Shown in pieces: positions 17,074-27,343 of a stretch of DNA of 33,965 nt. Both the position numbers and the translations under genes were made by a program. The DNA lies in assembly GCA_016210665.1 (NCBI GenBank), contig JACQTT010000002.1, positions 1 to 33,965 of the forward strand. The letters are read 5' to 3'. The stretch comes from Chloroflexota bacterium (lineage in GTDB: Bacteria; Chloroflexota; Dehalococcoidia; Lucifugimonadales; JACQTT01). The stretch's first letter is position 1; every line of letters begins with the position of its first letter. A model generated the notes under the pieces. It ran no database searches. It had not been told where the DNA came from and saw nothing but the letters and a program-made list of their open reading frames with translations.

Positions 17074-17952
17074 TTAGTCTTCGACGCTGGAACCCTCTGT
17101 CCCATTATTAAGGACAGTTTTCAAACCTGGACGCAAAACAAACTCGTAGATTGCCGCACCTAATGGTCCTCCTACTAAAGGACCGATTATGTATGCCCAG
17201 AACCCTGTTCGAGGTCCGGGTATCGCTACAGAGTCCCAGCCAGCGAAGAACGCCACCAGGCGTGGGCCAAAGTCACGAGCAGGATTCCAACCTGCTTGGG
17301 TCATGGGAGCAAATAGGCTAATTAGTACAGCAATAGTCAAACCAATGAAGACGGGAGCCAGATATTTGGCAGAGAGGCTCGAGTTCCGCCGATCTAGAAG
17401 TGCGAAGATTGTGAACACTAGGATTGCCGTTCCAAACCCCTCAACAATTGCAGCGCCTACGGGTGAGATCAGGGCGTGAGACTCTGGACCTGTCCCAAAT
17501 AGGGCGGGGTTTGGGAAGTATTCGCCAAACGACATGCCGGACAGCTCGCTGCCAGGCTCACCCCGTACAAGGTTATGTTGTAACTCGAATCTGGTGATAA
17601 AAGGACCGAACAAACCCAGTACAGCAAGCCCAGCAAGTGCTGCGCCCGTCAATTGCCCTGCCCAATATGGGAAAACCCTAGTCCACGGGAACTCGCGGTT
17701 TCGAAAAATCGCGAATGCCAAACTAACGGCCGGGTTCAAATGTCCCCCTGAAACACCGGCTGTGATGTAGATGGCAAGGGTAACTCCCAGCCCCCATACA
17801 ATAGCAATTTGCCAAAGTCCCACCTGAGCTCCAGTGAAGACCGCTGCGGCTACTACTCCTGTGCCAAAGAGGACAAGCAGAAACGTCCCTAGAACCTCAG
17901 CGACACACGCCTGCAATAAGCCCGGAGAGTGGTGCACCCTCTTTTCTTTCAT
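17074..17952 (-). CDS. MIP family aquaglyceroporin
   Basis: GHLNPAVSLAFAIF and GWNPARDFGPRL NPA boxes; Asp after the second NPAR is aquaglyceroporin-like. ATG at 17952. Confidence 0.9.
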   Translation of the reverse strand: MKEKRVHHSPGLLQACVAEVLGTFLLVLFGTGVVAAAVFTGAQVGLWQIAIVWGLGVTLAIYITAGVSGGHLNPAVSLAFAIFRNREFPWTRVFPYWAGQLTGAALAGLAVLGLFGPFITRFELQHNLVRGEPGSELSGMSFGEYFPNPALFGTGPESHALISPVGAAIVEGFGTAILVFTIFALLDRRNSSLSAKYLAPVFIGLTIAVLISLFAPMTQAGWNPARDFGPRLVAFFAGWDSVAIPGPRTGFWAYIIGPLVGGPLGAAIYEFVLRPGLKTVLNNGTEGSSVED

Positions 17953-18118
17953 GAGATGTAGATTAGCAAGCAAACAGCAAATTGTCCATGATGACTGGGA
18001 TGAGAATGTCCCCTCAAACATACCCTCGGTCCGACGAGGGGGACGTAGCATAACAACTACCTTGAACTAAGCGCCCTTGTGTGCGCTGATTTATGGAACC
18101 AGGTACTAGTATCAGTGT

Positions 18119-19405
18119 TTACCTGCTTCGATAAATCTCTGTGTTTGGCTTGTAGGCAGCCCAGGCAAACCAGAACGGATTAAGGTGAGAAATAGGAGAT
18201 AAGCTCTTTCCTATCATGGGCCCATATTCCGCTTGCCCCAGCAGATTCCATCTACTCCACGTCTCCTGGTCCACGATATGATCCCCATCTCTTTTGAAGG
18301 TCAGCTTTCTTCCATCCAGATTGGAGTCGAATACACCTGCGGCACCAACATCTCGACCCGAAGCAATGCTACTTGTATCCAAGGCTGAGGCCGTGCCCTT
18401 CCTGTAGAATACCACCAGCTCCTTATCTCCTACGCTGACGTGAACAACCGGGTTTTTACCCAGCTCTGAAAAGGGAATCGCCAGGGAGTCCTCTCCAATT
18501 TCCACGGCTACAACCCGCTCCATGGCGGGTAGCCTCCTGTCATCGGGGCCGCTGTAGAGGAAGGGCTGAGAGGTGTCATACAAAGTGTAGGGGTTTTCTC
18601 CATAGGGCCTGTCGTAGCCTGTGTTTCTGGAAAGAACCCTTCCATTGGGGTAGGTGCTCTTGAACTCGTTCCAGGAGACTAGACTCTGAGCTAGTCTCTC
18701 CATCTTCTTACCTGTCAGGTCTCCCACAATGGCTTCTCCGGTGAACTCTTGCCACCAGGACTGGGTCTTGCGGTCATACATTACAAGGTTGCTGAAGCGT
18801 AGTACGCCAGAAACACCAAACTCCAGCACCTCTTTGTCAACCGTGCGCCTATACACGAAGGCGCTGTTGCACAAGGGTCAGTAAGTGATCAGGACAGGCT
18901 CTCTAGCTACTACATCGTTGACAAGCTCGTGCCACATAAGAATCTGAAGGGGGTATGCCCTTGCCTCGTCTTTTATATTTACCACCTGGACGGGCTCCCG
19001 GTCGCTGAGCCATTTGTTAGCCTCTTGGACAGACTCGAATTTGGGGTTGACTATGGAAGGGATAGCGTCCTTGGGAATAGCGTTGGGGAACTCACTATAG
19101 GGTACGCTACGGATATTAAAGTTGGTTTTCCAGCCTTGGGGAGAGAAACCCGCTTCCCTTAGCTCCTTCTTCAACTGCTCGTCACTTATCTGGCCAATCT
19201 CATTCCTGGAGATAGCTTTTGAAGTAGGGGTGGGTGGTGGCATCGGCTGGACAACTGGCTCGGGAGCTGCTGGCGTAGGCGTGATTCCACGGTTAGTTCT
19301 GGTAACAGGGCCACACGAGGCGATTAAAACCAACACAAAGAGGAAAAGGAGAGTGGCTAGAAAAACCCTTTTGGTATTCACGTTGTGCCTGACCCCACTA
19401 TCCAC
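18119..19405 (-). CDS. DUF3179 lipoprotein, probable selenoprotein (UGA at 18880-18878)
   Basis: ORFs 18878-19405 and 18119-18874 are one frame interrupted only by TGA: ...AREPVLITY-TGA-PLCNSAFVYRRTVD...; the DUF3179 family has CPLC here. Lipobox VLIASCG. Exact start uncertain. Confidence 0.8.
18845..18864 (-). promoter_or_regulatory. Candidate bSECIS hairpin for the DUF3179 UGA
   Basis: Minus strand GCGCCT-TCGTGTAT-AGGCGC, starting 13 nt after the UGA. Confidence 0.5.
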
Positions 19406-19436
19406 CCTATTACGCCAATTGTGAAATATCCGGATC

Positions 19437-20090
19437 CTATAAGCCAGATGCCTTGAGCAGCTCTTCGACGAAGGCAGCCATGCGGTCCCTTGGGAGCAAG
19501 CCGGCCCATTTTCTGTGTATGCCGCCTTGGGACGTGATGAATACAGTGGTTGGCATCCCCAGGATTTCGTAGCGCGCCGGGACGCTCTGGTCGGAGGTAG
19601 TGCCCGCCGGGTATGTGATGCTCAAGTCCTCCAGAAGCATGCGTCCATCCTCCCTAGAACCGAGGCCAACGAAAGGGCCAATGTCCACACCCAAAAGGAG
19701 GAACCTGTCATCATATTGCTCATAGACCCTCTGAAAGTCAGGCATCTCAGCTCGGCAGGGCGGACAGAGGCCAGCATAGAAGTTCAATACTAAAGGCTTA
19801 CCTCTGAGCTCTGAGAGCCTGAATTTCTCCTTCCGCAAGACTTTTTCACCCTGATATAGAGTGACCTCGAAATCAGGTGCCGACATTAGGGCCGTACTTG
19901 AAGGGGCTGTAGAGTTTGGGGCAGGGCTAGTGGTGTTACGCTGAAGGCGAGAAGGGTCAACTGGTGTTCCGCATGCGACTGCCAATAGAAGCGAAAGCGC
20001 TAGAATCCAGAGCGAGCAAACTCTGATGAATATCCCTCGCCCTAAACCCTTGAGTAATGTGTGCTTTGCCAAGGTGGTTGCATCGCCCAT
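19437..20090 (-). CDS. TlpA-like thioredoxin-fold lipoprotein
   Basis: Signal with LLAVACG lipobox; LVLNFYAGLCPPCRAEMPDFQRVYEQY (CPPC). Confidence 0.9.
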   Translation of the reverse strand: MGDATTLAKHTLLKGLGRGIFIRVCSLWILALSLLLAVACGTPVDPSRLQRNTTSPAPNSTAPSSTALMSAPDFEVTLYQGEKVLRKEKFRLSELRGKPLVLNFYAGLCPPCRAEMPDFQRVYEQYDDRFLLLGVDIGPFVGLGSREDGRMLLEDLSITYPAGTTSDQSVPARYEILGMPTTVFITSQGGIHRKWAGLLPRDRMAAFVEELLKASGL

Positions 20091-20307
20091 AGATCTCCTC
20101 TATTCACCCAGCTATGCCTTACGAGTAATTCTGAAGTATTTGATGCTCAAAGAAAATAAATGATTTGATAGAGCACCGCAGCTATCAAGAATAGAATAAC
20201 CGGGCATTCCCTGATGTTCCTTACATTTTGCCTGGCGCAGAGTGTCGTCAGGTAAACTCTGGCCGACAGCCCATTCACAACGGCGATGCCAAAGAGAAAA
20301 TGATCTC

Positions 20308-21051
20308 CTAACGGAGCGCGTTTGTAAGAGCAGGGTCCCACAACGAATCTCGGCCATAGTAAATGGGACGACCTACGTGGAAACCCTCTATTGGAAAGAA
20401 GTCACCTGCCCTTAATGCCTCTAGAAGATCCCGCTCGTTGCGGATGCTACCCTTGAAAACAGTTACTCCTTTACCCAGACCGTTGGTAGAGTGGGCATCG
20501 CTTCCTCCGGTTCCCCATCGCCCCAGTACTGCGGCTACCTCCTGGGCAAAGCGATTTTCTACCTCAATGTTCCCTCCGTTTACCACTTCAATATCATCTA
20601 CCAGCTCAAAAACAGGATGGAGGGCTGCCTCTTCAGGAGTGTCGGGAACCTTGGCCGGATCTTCAAACAGCTTATTCTGGGTGTAGATGCCGTGAACGTC
20701 AAAGAGGAATCGAAAGGGGTGTGCTAGGATCATGAACCCTCCCACCCTCTCTACCTCCCTCTTCAGTTCACGAACCTGGTTAACGTCTCCATGGAACCCC
20801 GTCACATGTCTATCTAGACCCATGGTAATGATGTGCCCTAACGGCGTGTACACCTCTAGCGCTCGTATCAGGATGACGCTCTGGTTACGTGCGAACTCCT
20901 CAAAGTCATGCCGGGGCCAGCCGTTGTGCTCCGTTACCATGGCTCCCGTGAGACCTATGCGGTGGGCTTCCGTTACGAGCTCCTGCGCGTTAAGACCGCT
21001 ATCAGGGCTTCCCCGGTTAGTATGGACATGGAGGTCGAAGAAAGAGGTCAA
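20308..21051 (-). CDS. PHP domain phosphoesterase
   Basis: FFDLHVHTNRGSPDSGL, MVTEHN, MILAHPFR, GGSDAHST. Confidence 0.9.
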   Translation of the reverse strand: MTSFFDLHVHTNRGSPDSGLNAQELVTEAHRIGLTGAMVTEHNGWPRHDFEEFARNQSVILIRALEVYTPLGHIITMGLDRHVTGFHGDVNQVRELKREVERVGGFMILAHPFRFLFDVHGIYTQNKLFEDPAKVPDTPEEAALHPVFELVDDIEVVNGGNIEVENRFAQEVAAVLGRWGTGGSDAHSTNGLGKGVTVFKGSIRNERDLLEALRAGDFFPIEGFHVGRPIYYGRDSLWDPALTNALR

Positions 21052-21375
21052 GAGGGCGTGTATATCTCCTTGTTAACTTTGCAATCTTATAATAAAGTCA
21101 CCGCCCCGTATATATATAGAAATTTCTCATCCCCGTCAAGGCGATGTCCTCGTCCAGTAGATCAATCGCCATTTACCTCCTTATCTAAAACGTTTCAGAA
21201 AATCCTTTAGCTAGGCCCGCCTAAAGGGCGGGGCACGAAACTCATTTCCGAACAGCTTCTGGTCTTTGCCCGGCCCCGTAAGATGCTCTGGATAGAATTC
21301 TTATTTCTTCGTGACTACCTTAGTAACCTTAACACATCATTATCAAGGTTAATTGTATTTTAATATTAAGGCTTA

Positions 21376-21404
21376 TTGACAAGACACTCTCAGGAATATA
21401 TGCT
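21376..21404 (+). promoter_or_regulatory. Putative sigma70 promoter of dnaJ-hspR-clp
   Basis: TTGACA - 17 nt - TATGCT, 24 nt before ATG 21428. Confidence 0.6.
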
Positions 21405-21427
21405 AGACATATTACAAGGTAGGGGTT

Positions 21428-22324
21428 ATGGCTAGAGACTACTACGAGATACTTGGCATACCCAAGAGCGCCTCGGAAAAGGAGCTACGACAGGCCTACC
21501 GCCGCCTGGCTCGGAAGTTTCACCCGGATGTGAATCCCGGGAACAAGACGGCTGAGGCAAGGTTTAAGGAGATTAACGAGGCCTACGAGGTCCTCTCCAA
21601 CGCCGAGACGCGGCGAAAATATGACCGCTTTGGCCATAACTGGAAGCAAGCTGACAGGTTCGCTCAAACAGGATCTCGGGTGGGAACGCAAGAGCCCGTC
21701 GAATGGACTTACCGTTCTGGCTCGGATCTGAGAGATGAGCTGAATAACGTTGGCCTTGGAGACATCTTTGATCGCTATTTCGGCGGGAGAGGTTCCAGAA
21801 AACGCAGACGGCCTAGCATAGAGCAGCCGGTAGAGGTTACCCTGGAGGAGGCCTTTGCCGGAACCACGAGAATTATCGAGATCACTAGCCCGGAGGGTAA
21901 CACACCAAAGCTCCACCGCCTGGAGGTAAAGATCCCTCCTGGGGTGGATAGCGGATCACGAGTTAGAGTAGCTGGCCCATCAGGAGAAGAGATAATCCTC
22001 CAGGTCTCAGTCATGCCCCACAGTCGTTTTGAGAGGAAGGGCAACGATCTTAATATTGAGGTCTCTGTACCCCTCTACGAAGCTATTCTTGGAGGGGAAA
22101 TAGAGGTCCCCACGCTTAAGGGTAAAGTGTTGCTAAAAATCCCTCCCGAAACGGATAACAAGCGTAGCTTCAGGTTAGCTGGTCAGGGTATGCCCCGGTT
22201 AGGTTTCCCAAACAAACGGGGAGACCTGCTGGTCAGGGCGCAGATTGTCTTACCATCGGGTCTTTCTCAGCGAGAAAAGGAGATGTTTCAGGAGCTAAAA
22301 GCCCTCCGCTCTCAAGGAAGGTAG
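21428..22324 (+). CDS. DnaJ/CbpA-type J-domain co-chaperone
   Basis: DYYEILGIPKSASEKELRQAYRRLARKFHPDVNPG (HPD); C-terminal DnaJ_C without zinc-finger. Confidence 0.92.
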   Translation: MARDYYEILGIPKSASEKELRQAYRRLARKFHPDVNPGNKTAEARFKEINEAYEVLSNAETRRKYDRFGHNWKQADRFAQTGSRVGTQEPVEWTYRSGSDLRDELNNVGLGDIFDRYFGGRGSRKRRRPSIEQPVEVTLEEAFAGTTRIIEITSPEGNTPKLHRLEVKIPPGVDSGSRVRVAGPSGEEIILQVSVMPHSRFERKGNDLNIEVSVPLYEAILGGEIEVPTLKGKVLLKIPPETDNKRSFRLAGQGMPRLGFPNKRGDLLVRAQIVLPSGLSQREKEMFQELKALRSQGR

Positions 22325-22328
22325 TGAA

Positions 22329-22667
22329 GTGATTGTGGACGACTATAACGAACCCTGCTTTATCATCAGCGTGACCGCCCGCATGGTAGGTGTCCATGCC
22401 CAGACTCTACGTTACTACGAGAGGCTGGGCCTTATAGAGCCTTCCCGCTCAGGCGGCAACATTCGCCTCTATTCTCCACGGCAAGTCGAGATGCTACGAA
22501 GGATCAAAGACCTTATTGACGATTTGGGAATTAACCTGGCTGGGGTAGAGGTCATCATGCGTATGATGGACCACATGGCGAAAATGGAACATGAGGTGCA
22601 ACGGCTCACATCCGAGGTGCAAACACTAAGGAGCCAGTTGGTACCGGGGTCGGCGGATAATAGTTGA
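22329..22667 (+). CDS. hspR: MerR-family heat-shock regulator HspR
   Basis: VHAQTLRYYERLGLIEPSRSGGNIRLYSPRQVEMLRRI, between dnaJ and clp as in HspR operons. Confidence 0.85.
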   Translation: MIVDDYNEPCFIISVTARMVGVHAQTLRYYERLGLIEPSRSGGNIRLYSPRQVEMLRRIKDLIDDLGINLAGVEVIMRMMDHMAKMEHEVQRLTSEVQTLRSQLVPGSADNS

Positions 22668-22705
22668 ATCAATTACTTAATCCCTTGTAAAGGCGGGTGG
22701 AATCA

Positions 22706-25150
22706 ATGGTTCTAAGGCCAGACCAGTTTACCGAGCAGGCCCAGGAAGTATTGACTAACTCACAGGAGATGGTGAGACGCAATAAGCACAGCCAGTGGGA
22801 CGTGGAGCACGTTCTTTTGGCCTTGTTAGAAAAGGAGGAGGGCGTTCCGTCAGAGATCATGAAAGCCCTTGGAGTGCCTGTTGACACTATGATCCAGCGT
22901 CTTCGCGAGGTTATAGAGCGTACTCCCAAAACAGCGTATGAGTCGCCTCAGATCTACGTAACTCCAAGAGCAGCTCGCCTGCTTGACAACGCCAAAGCCG
23001 AGGCCGACCGCTTGAAGGACGAATTCATAGGTACAGAGCACCTCTTGGTAGCTGCCACTATGGAGCGGCAAGGTGACGCCGCCAGTATCCTCAAGGAGTT
23101 TGGCGTTGACCAGGAGAGGGTGTACCAGGCCCTTGTCGATATAAGGGGTGGCCAGAGGGTGACCGACCCAAGAGCCGAGAGCAAGTACAGGGCACTGGAG
23201 AAGTATAGCGTTGATCTTACGGCTCTATCTCGCCAGGGGAAGCTCGATCCCGTAATCGGCAGGGACCAGGTCATCAAACGGGTGATGCAGACCCTAACTC
23301 GCCGTACCAAGAACAATCCAGTCCTCATCGGAGAAGCTGGGGTGGGTAAAACAGCTATTGTCGAAGGTCTGGCTCAGGCCATTGTGTCAGGAGATGTGCC
23401 AGACACACTAAAGAGCCGCCGAGTGCTGGCTTTAGATATAGGCGCTTTGGTAGCCGGGAGCAAGTTTAGAGGCGAGTTCGAGGAGCGCCTCAAAGCTGTG
23501 ATGGACGAGATTAAAAGAGCTCAGGGAGAGATCATCCTGTTTATAGATGAGATTCACACTGTAGTGGGCGCGGGCGCCGCAGAAGGTGCTATAGACGCCA
23601 GCAACATGATGAAGCCTGCCCTGGCCCGAGGCGAGCTCCAATGCGTTGGCGCCACCACTGTGGACGAGTACCGTAAGCACATCGAGAAAGACAAGGCCTT
23701 GGAGCGCCGCCTCCAACCCATTTTAGTAGAAGAGCCCGATGTGGAGACGACTATTGAGATGCTCCGCGGCCTTAAACCCAGGTACGAAGCCCACCATAAG
23801 GTCACTATCAGCGAACCGGCTTTGGAGGCTGCGGCGCGCCTCAGTCATCGTTTTCTCACCGATCGCCATCTGCCTGATAAGGCTGTGGACCTCATTGACG
23901 AAGCCGCTAGCAAGATGCGTATAGAAGCCCAGAGCCTACCTAAAGAGCTGAAGGACAAAGAGAAACAGCTTCAGCAGCTTCAGAATGAGGAGGAGGCGGC
24001 CTCCCAACGAGGAGATTACAAGCGGGCCGCTGAGCTGAGGGCGGAGCGGTTGCGCCTGGAACAGGAATATAGTACCCAAAAGGAAGAGTGGCTCAAAGAC
24101 AAGAAGATAGATATGGTAATAGATGCCGAGGATATAGCCGGCCTTATATCTATCTGGACCGGCATACCCGTCAATCGCCTTTTGGAGGGCGAGGCTGAAA
24201 AGCTCCTCCACATGGAGGAGAGGCTACACCAGTGGGTCATAGGCCAGAACCAGGCCATCGGCGCTCTTTCTGAGGCCATTCGCCGAGCCAGGGCGGGTCT
24301 CAGTGACCCCAAGCGACCTATCGGGAGTTTCATCTTCCTCGGTCCTACAGGCGTCGGCAAGACGGAGCTAGCAAAGGCTCTGGCGAGATTTCTCTTCGAC
24401 CACGAAGAGAATATGATACGTTTAGACATGTCTGAGTACATGGAAAAACATACCGTTTCCCGCCTCATCGGTGCCCCGCCAGGATACGTAGGCTACGAGG
24501 AAAGCGGACAGCTTACAGAAGCGGTACGAAGATTCCCTTTCCGGGTCATACTCTTGGATGAGATAGAAAAGGCCCATCCCGATGTTTTTAATATCCTTCT
24601 CCAGATACTGGAGGATGGTCGCTTGACCGACGGTCACGGACGGACTGTGGACTTTCGTAACACCGTCATCATTATGACTAGCAACCTTGGCACAGGCGAG
24701 TTTGGCCGTTCCAGCGTGGGCTTCCGACGGGATGGAGGTACCCAATATGACAAAGAACGCCTTCGAAGCTCAATAGAGGAGGCGCTGAAGAAGACCTTTC
24801 GCCCTGAATTTTTGAACCGCGTTGACGAAATAGTAATCTTTGACCCCCTTACTCACGATCAGATCAAGCAAATTGTTGACCTCATGGTCAAGGATGTAGC
24901 CAAACGCCTGGAGGAGCGCAGGGTGGGCATAGAGCTCACCGAGGGCGCCCGCGATTGGTTGGCCAAAGAGGGATTTGACCCTGTCTTTGGTGCCCGACCT
25001 CTGCGAAGGGCCGTCCAGCGCTACCTAGAGAACGCCTTGTCCAAGAGGATCCTAGCTGGTGAGGTACAGGAGGGTGAGCACGTGGCGGTTGACGCTGACC
25101 AGGACGGCCTGACCTTTAGGAAAGCAATTGCAAAAGAAGCCACCCACTAG
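22706..25150 (+). CDS. Clp ATPase (ClpB/ClpC type, short middle domain)
   Basis: Clp_N repeats, GEAGVGKTA and GPTGVGKTE Walker A motifs, [30 protein letters not shown]; track ORF begins 22697, ATG 22706. Confidence 0.95.
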   Translation: MVLRPDQFTEQAQEVLTNSQEMVRRNKHSQWDVEHVLLALLEKEEGVPSEIMKALGVPVDTMIQRLREVIERTPKTAYESPQIYVTPRAARLLDNAKAEADRLKDEFIGTEHLLVAATMERQGDAASILKEFGVDQERVYQALVDIRGGQRVTDPRAESKYRALEKYSVDLTALSRQGKLDPVIGRDQVIKRVMQTLTRRTKNNPVLIGEAGVGKTAIVEGLAQAIVSGDVPDTLKSRRVLALDIGALVAGSKFRGEFEERLKAVMDEIKRAQGEIILFIDEIHTVVGAGAAEGAIDASNMMKPALARGELQCVGATTVDEYRKHIEKDKALERRLQPILVEEPDVETTIEMLRGLKPRYEAHHKVTISEPALEAAARLSHRFLTDRHLPDKAVDLIDEAASKMRIEAQSLPKELKDKEKQLQQLQNEEEAASQRGDYKRAAELRAERLRLEQEYSTQKEEWLKDKKIDMVIDAEDIAGLISIWTGIPVNRLLEGEAEKLLHMEERLHQWVIGQNQAIGALSEAIRRARAGLSDPKRPIGSFIFLGPTGVGKTELAKALARFLFDHEENMIRLDMSEYMEKHTVSRLIGAPPGYVGYEESGQLTEAVRRFPFRVILLDEIEKAHPDVFNILLQILEDGRLTDGHGRTVDFRNTVIIMTSNLGTGEFGRSSVGFRRDGGTQYDKERLRSSIEEALKKTFRPEFLNRVDEIVIFDPLTHDQIKQIVDLMVKDVAKRLEERRVGIELTEGARDWLAKEGFDPVFGARPLRRAVQRYLENALSKRILAGEVQEGEHVAVDADQDGLTFRKAIAKEATH

Positions 25151-25158
25151 GAGCCTCT

Positions 25159-26088
25159 ATGCTACCAGGCGAGTCGCGCTACAGTAAAGTTGACGGCGTT
25201 AACATCCACTACGTAGTAGCAGGTGGAGGGCCTCCGGTACTACTTCTTCATGGTTTGGGTGCGTCAGTGATTACCTGGCGAGATAACATAGGACCCCTTT
25301 CTCAGAGCTTCACTGTTTATGCCATAGACCTGCCCGGCCATGGCTACAGCGATAAGCCTGATTGGGACTACAGTCCAGACTCTCTTCTATCCCTGATGAC
25401 CCACTTCTTAGACTCACTAGGCATTGACCGTTGCTCATTGATAGGAAACTCTGGTGGCGGCTTCCTGGCCCTCAAACTTGCTTTGGACTATTCCCAAAAA
25501 GTAGAAGGGCTGGTTCTTGTTGACAGCGCCGGCTTAGGGCGAGAACTGCCCCTCTATATAAGGCTTGTAACCATCCCTTTGCTGGGGAATGTGTTAGAGA
25601 GCGCCAAGATAGGAGGGGTCGGTTATATGCTGAGGAAGGTCTTTTACGACCAGGGTTTTGTCACTAACGGCCTGCTCCACGAGCTATATCAGAGTCACAG
25701 CATGCCCGGAGCCAGGGAGGCAGTAGTTCGATCAGTGCGCTATGGAGCGAGCCCGTGGGGCTTGCGTAAGAGGGTGCTCCTGCTAGATAGCTTGAAGGAC
25801 CTTCAGGTGCCGTTACTCCTGGTTTGGGGAGCAGAAGATCAGATAATTCCAGTGTCCCATGCCTATGATGCTCTCAGAGAAGCTCTTAAGGCTAAGCCTC
25901 CATCCCAAGGCTTAGGTGACGCCATTCAGACTAGTCAGAAGGTTGGGTCGGATGGCGAAGTTCCCCTGGCTCGATTGAAGGTCTTCGAAAGATGTGGACA
26001 CTGGCCCCACATGGAGAAAGCACAGGAGTTCAACGAGTTGGTGCTCAATTTTCTTAGCTCTGACTTTCAAAGCCGGATGGGTAAATGA
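25159..26088 (+). CDS. Alpha/beta hydrolase
   Basis: PVLLLHGLGASVITW, IGNSGGGFLALKLAL nucleophile elbow, GHWPHMEKAQEF. Confidence 0.9.
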   Translation: MLPGESRYSKVDGVNIHYVVAGGGPPVLLLHGLGASVITWRDNIGPLSQSFTVYAIDLPGHGYSDKPDWDYSPDSLLSLMTHFLDSLGIDRCSLIGNSGGGFLALKLALDYSQKVEGLVLVDSAGLGRELPLYIRLVTIPLLGNVLESAKIGGVGYMLRKVFYDQGFVTNGLLHELYQSHSMPGAREAVVRSVRYGASPWGLRKRVLLLDSLKDLQVPLLLVWGAEDQIIPVSHAYDALREALKAKPPSQGLGDAIQTSQKVGSDGEVPLARLKVFERCGHWPHMEKAQEFNELVLNFLSSDFQSRMGK

Positions 26089-26675
26089 ATATCTTGCTGA
26101 GCAACCAGGCCGCGAGGATTGAGAAGTTCATTTCTACCAGGGAAAACCAGCTTCGTCTGCTGGCTCTATTGGTTGTAATTGTCATCGGAACAGTCGCCTG
26201 GTTTGCCCGTAGTAATCTGACCTCCCTTAAAAGCCTTGGCTATCCCGGAATCTTTGCCCTGAGTCTCATAAGCAGCTCCACAGTATTGGTTCCAGTTCCT
26301 GGCATCGCTTCCGTATGTGGTGGCTCCTCCTTCTTGAACCCTGTTGCATTGGCAATCGTCGCCGCCTTAGGAGAGACCTTGGGGGAGCTATCTGGATACG
26401 CATTGGGCTTTAGTGGCAAAGGCATCCTGGAAAAGCGGAACATATACTATAAAATGCACACCTGGTTAGAGAAGCGCGGCGCTGTTACACTCTTTATAGC
26501 CTCCCTGGTACCCAATCCTATTTTCGATGTAGTAGGCATTACTGCTGGGGCACTTCGCTACCCTATACCTCGCTTTTTGGTTGTCGTTCTATCGGGTAAG
26601 AGCATAAAGAACCTCGGAGTGGTCTATGCATGTGTCTTTGCTATTGATATCGTCATAAGCATCTTTCAAGGCTAA
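26085..26675 (+). CDS. VTT/DedA-like membrane protein
   Basis: Multi-TM with ALGETLGELSGYALGFSGKG and FIASLVPNPIFDVVGITAGALRYP; overlaps the previous stop by 4 nt. Confidence 0.75.
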   Translation: MNILLSNQAARIEKFISTRENQLRLLALLVVIVIGTVAWFARSNLTSLKSLGYPGIFALSLISSSTVLVPVPGIASVCGGSSFLNPVALAIVAALGETLGELSGYALGFSGKGILEKRNIYYKMHTWLEKRGAVTLFIASLVPNPIFDVVGITAGALRYPIPRFLVVVLSGKSIKNLGVVYACVFAIDIVISIFQG

Positions 26676-26787
26676 TCATAGGGACTTTGCTCCTGAAGGG
26701 GCACCGGCAAAATTCCGTTGCTGGCCTTTCTTCTCCTCTGCTATACTGTCTAGGCATCTGAGCTAAATCGGCAGGGGGAACCTGGCT

Positions 26788-27330
26788 TTGCCCTCAGTAA
26801 GCGCCAACATTCTCGTCCTTTACGATGCCCATGGGCCTCAGATAAGGCCTCTAGCCCTGGCATTGGCCGAGGGAGCGAGCAGGATTCCTGGCGTCTCCGT
26901 GACCATTAGGCACATCCAGGAAGCTGAGCAGGCGGACTTTACGGCCAGCGATGCTATTGTGTTGGGTTCCCCCAACTGGAGCGGCGTCACGGGCTTCATG
27001 AAAACCTGGCTAGATGACAGAGGAGACCTGTGGGAAGAGGGTTCCCTGGCAGGTAAGGTAGGTGCTGCTTTCACCACTGGCCGGGGGCGACACTCCGGGT
27101 TGGAGTTTACCCTACTGAGTCTTATACACTGGTTACTGGCCAATGGAATGGTAGTGGTTGGACTCCCATGGAACGAGAGGATGAAGGTTTCTGGCTCATA
27201 TTACGGCGCTACCGCCGCGGGATCTGTTACAGAGGATGACCTGGAGCAGGCGCGGGCCCTGGGTCAACGGGTAGCCAAGATAGCCCTGAGCCTCAAGATA
27301 TCCAAAGGTCACGGCATTACTAGATCCTAA
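26788..27330 (+). CDS. Flavodoxin-fold NAD(P)H:quinone oxidoreductase-like protein
   Basis: ILVLYDAHGPQIRPLALALAEGA, IVLGSPNWSGVTGFMKTWLDD, GAAFTTGRGRHSGLEFT. Confidence 0.8.
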   Translation: MPSVSANILVLYDAHGPQIRPLALALAEGASRIPGVSVTIRHIQEAEQADFTASDAIVLGSPNWSGVTGFMKTWLDDRGDLWEEGSLAGKVGAAFTTGRGRHSGLEFTLLSLIHWLLANGMVVVGLPWNERMKVSGSYYGATAAGSVTEDDLEQARALGQRVAKIALSLKISKGHGITRS

Positions 27331-27343
27331 TGAGGTAGTCGCT

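Noticed and set aside
19437-20090. Thioredoxin-like lipoprotein checked as a fourth selenoprotein
   Set aside because: Its CPPC motif is encoded by normal Cys codons and the frame is uninterrupted.
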